64,000 nt of DNA, from assembly GCA_017481205.1 (NCBI GenBank), contig JAFUPN010000009.1, positions 28,400 to 92,399 of the forward strand, written 5' to 3'. Below the pieces are notes generated by a model. It searched no databases. It was given only the letters and a program-made list of their open reading frames with translations, and was not told the DNA's origin. The DNA is from Clostridia bacterium (GTDB taxonomy: Bacteria; Bacillota; Clostridia; UMGS1810). Position numbers and translations under genes: made by a program. Positions 62,492 to 64,000 of the stretch are shown one piece after another; within the stretch, counting starts at the first letter, position 1; each line of letters begins with the position of its first letter.

Positions 62492-63304
62492 TCAGCGCAC
62501 TTCCCCATGCTGCTTTCTGTAGGCAATTGGTGTTGTTTTGTATCTCGTTTTAAAAGACTTCATAAAATGCGCATAATTATTAAAGCCGCTTTCAAAGCAG
62601 ATTTCCGTTACCGACATATCGGTGTATTTAAGCAGCTTCTTTGCGTGGGAGAACCTCAGATTTATCAGATATTCTCTGAAGTTTGTACCCACATAGCTGC
62701 GGAACCGCTCGCTGAAATATGACGGAGAATACCCCGACACTGCCGCGGCAGCTTCAAGAGTTATCTGCTCTGTAAAATTGGAATGAATATAAATAACAGC
62801 CTTTTGTATAGCATCAGCTGAATTTGAAGTACATTCCGCCCCGGTAAGCTGCATAACCTTTCCCACAATGCTGTCCAGAAGAGCTCCGGCATAGATATCT
62901 GATTTACTATCATTTTCCAGAAGCTGTGCCAACTCACGGCATACTGTTTCAAGGAAAGAAAAGCCGCTGCCCTCTGCGTATTCCCATACATGGGACCTGT
63001 CCCGGAACAAAGTATAGAGAAGGCGGCTGTCACACATATTTGCATCAAACATAATGTTTACTATAGTTGTATCCGGAGCGAATACAGCGTCATGAAAGCT
63101 TGCCGGGCTCATAAAAAGCAGAGCGCCGGGGCGTATTTCGTAAGTTCTGCTGTCTACAGTGTATGTACCTCCGCCATCCAGCACGAGCTCCAGCTCATAA
63201 TACTCATGGCTGTGCACCTTATTGTAGCCGGAAACCTTTTTTACAACACAGGAAAGCTCATATGATGGCAGCTCATTTTCCTGAGTAAACCGTTCTATAT
63301 ACAT
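62492..63304 (-). CDS. AraC-family transcriptional regulator with cupin sensor
   Basis: A 270-residue regulator. Residues ~10-150 form a cupin-like sugar-sensing domain (HSHEYYELELVLDGGG, IRPGALLFMSP); ~165-270 is the AraC double HTH (ITLEAAAAVSGYSPSYFSERF and MSVTEICFESGFNNYAHFMKSFKTRY). Such regulators usually activate nearby sugar-use genes. The GH38 gene upstream is a candidate target. RBS AGAGGTGACGG. Confidence 0.9.
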   Translation of the reverse strand: MYIERFTQENELPSYELSCVVKKVSGYNKVHSHEYYELELVLDGGGTYTVDSRTYEIRPGALLFMSPASFHDAVFAPDTTIVNIMFDANMCDSRLLYTLFRDRSHVWEYAEGSGFSFLETVCRELAQLLENDSKSDIYAGALLDSIVGKVMQLTGAECTSNSADAIQKAVIYIHSNFTEQITLEAAAAVSGYSPSYFSERFRSYVGTNFREYLINLRFSHAKKLLKYTDMSVTEICFESGFNNYAHFMKSFKTRYKTTPIAYRKQHGEVR

Positions 63305-63334
63305 GTTCCGTCACCTCTTTTGTATGTATGTAAT

Positions 63335-63360
63335 GGATATAAGATTTAGATGCCAGTCTT
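63335..63360 (+). repeat. Dispersed motif, copy 2
   Basis: GGATATAAGATTTAGATGCC, then AGTCTT, upstream of the AraC gene. It is followed by TTAACC/GGTTAA pairing. Confidence 0.55.
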
Positions 63361-63398
63361 TTTAACCAAGTTCATATGTGGTTAAGATTAAAAAACTA

Positions 63399-63680
63399 TT
63401 AACCGCCTGTGCAACATGGTATATTTGCTGCAACAACATAAACTATAAAACCAATAACAAAAAAGAAAACTGGTAAATGTATTTTTAATTTTTGTTTATT
63501 TAAGACTCTTAACGCAATAAAAACTATTGCAAGAATTACAGCGACAATCCATGCTAAAATAACAAAGAATAAATATTCTTCAGTATGACTTTTTACCCAA
63601 GCATCAACATTTAACAAGCAATATGCCAAATATATTAAACCAAATATATAAGGAATTATATTTAGAATTTTCTTTTTCAT
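63399..63680 (-). CDS. Small three-helix membrane protein
   Basis: 93 residues with three hydrophobic segments (~7-25, ~37-58, ~70-88) and a C-terminal CCTGG. RBS AAAGGAAGTG. No family recognised. AT-rich relative to the window, like the gene at 54120, so possibly acquired. It is flanked by two copies of the dispersed motif. Confidence 0.6.
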   Translation of the reverse strand: MKKKILNIIPYIFGLIYLAYCLLNVDAWVKSHTEEYLFFVILAWIVAVILAIVFIALRVLNKQKLKIHLPVFFFVIGFIVYVVAANIPCCTGG

Positions 63681-64000
63681 TTATGCACTTCCTTTTAAAG
63701 ACTTCTCCTTGAGTAAACACTGATTAAATAGCGTTTTTTCTTGCAACATATTTCGACATCCTATATAAAGACTGTATAATCTAGATGCCAATCTTTTTGA
63801 CGATTATGACATATAAGGGTTAGATACAACCAATTTCCAAGGAAAGTTCGTGTCAAGTTAGGCGAACAGTGAATAATAGGACCTACTAAATTTCCGATAA
63901 AAACTCCACTGATTTTCTCTGAACAAAGTTCTTTAGAACCTGCGAGAATACTATATTTTCTCGCCATGATATTATATCATAAATATGCAAAGATTGCAAA
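63681..64000. other. Gap at window end, no confident gene
   Basis: AT-rich. It holds the third copy of the dispersed motif. A 68-codon frame on the minus strand (63761-63967) has a TATAAT-like box directly before its ATG but no RBS and no family likeness. Confidence 0.4.
63774..63801 (+). repeat. Dispersed motif, copy 3
   Basis: GTATAATCTAGATGCCAATC, then TTTTTGAC; a weaker partial copy (ATATAAGGGTTAGAT) follows at ~63811. Confidence 0.5.

Noticed and set aside
63761..63967. A 68-codon gene on the minus strand
   Set aside because: It has a TATAAT-like box directly at the start but no RBS, its end is made of a dispersed repeat motif, and it resembles no family.
1..64000. tRNA, rRNA, insertion sequence or prophage genes
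   Set aside because: Looked for on both strands; none recognised by motif or product.

Overview
The window reads as a chromosome segment of a strictly anaerobic, spore-forming, low-to-mid GC member of the Clostridia (probably an uncultured gut Oscillospirales-type lineage; the rank is an inference). The signs are a sporulation sigma factor (SigG), class III ribonucleotide reductase (nrdD/nrdG) behind NrdR boxes, a glmS ribozyme, an Ech-type energy-converting [NiFe] hydrogenase with its hyp maturation genes, SLH-anchored surface proteins and a glmU-prs-pth-mfd-prsA run typical of Firmicutes.

Layout. 1-17.5 kb (+ strand): tail of a sugar ABC permease, an M14 metallopeptidase-like enzyme, two large secreted family-8 polysaccharide lyase (PL8) paralogues, a secreted ConA-like repeat protein and two SLH-domain proteins. 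18.0-20.1 kb: a GH88 unsaturated glucuronyl hydrolase (the expected next step after a PL8 lyase) and a YitT-type membrane protein. 20.2-24.4 kb: SGNH hydrolase and GH13 enzyme facing a PocR/AraC regulator, then a broken SGNH gene and a small protein. 24.6-34.8 kb (- strand): an orphan trpB, a MATE transporter, and prsA-mfd-pth-prs-glmU. 35-39.7 kb: sigG, a stalk-domain protein, three small unrecognised genes, and the ribozyme-controlled glmS. 39.8-42.6 kb: nrdG and nrdD. 43.1-53.0 kb (- strand): one ten-gene operon echABCDEF-hypFCDE. 53.2-54.9 kb: a histidine phosphatase and an AT-rich gene of unknown function. 55.4-58.9 kb: rpmG-secE-nusG-rplK-rplA-rplJ-rplL with an L10 leader. 59.1-64 kb: a tiny membrane protein, a GH38 alpha-mannosidase, an AraC regulator and a small membrane protein.

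How it works together. The first 20 kb look like a Gram-positive utilisation locus for an acidic polysaccharide (glycosaminoglycan-like or xanthan-like): secreted PL8 lyases cut it, surface ConA/SLH proteins may hold enzymes or substrate at the wall, an ABC transporter imports the pieces, and cytoplasmic GH88 removes the unsaturated uronate. Fermentation would dispose of electrons through Ech hydrogenase.

The most unusual structure is non-coding. At least six intergenic spots hold arrays of tiny unrelated hairpins joined by a constant 7-9 nt linker (ATGAATT, ATATCGA or AATACCACT families). In the three larger arrays the linker flips to its reverse complement near the middle. Many loops are GNA or GNRA on one strand, and in the clearest array the loop-bearing strand flips together with the linker. 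A nested palindrome at 17.5-17.9 kb and a related copy at 39.7 kb add to this hairpin-rich repeat landscape. No rRNA, tRNA, CRISPR array, insertion sequence or phage gene was seen.
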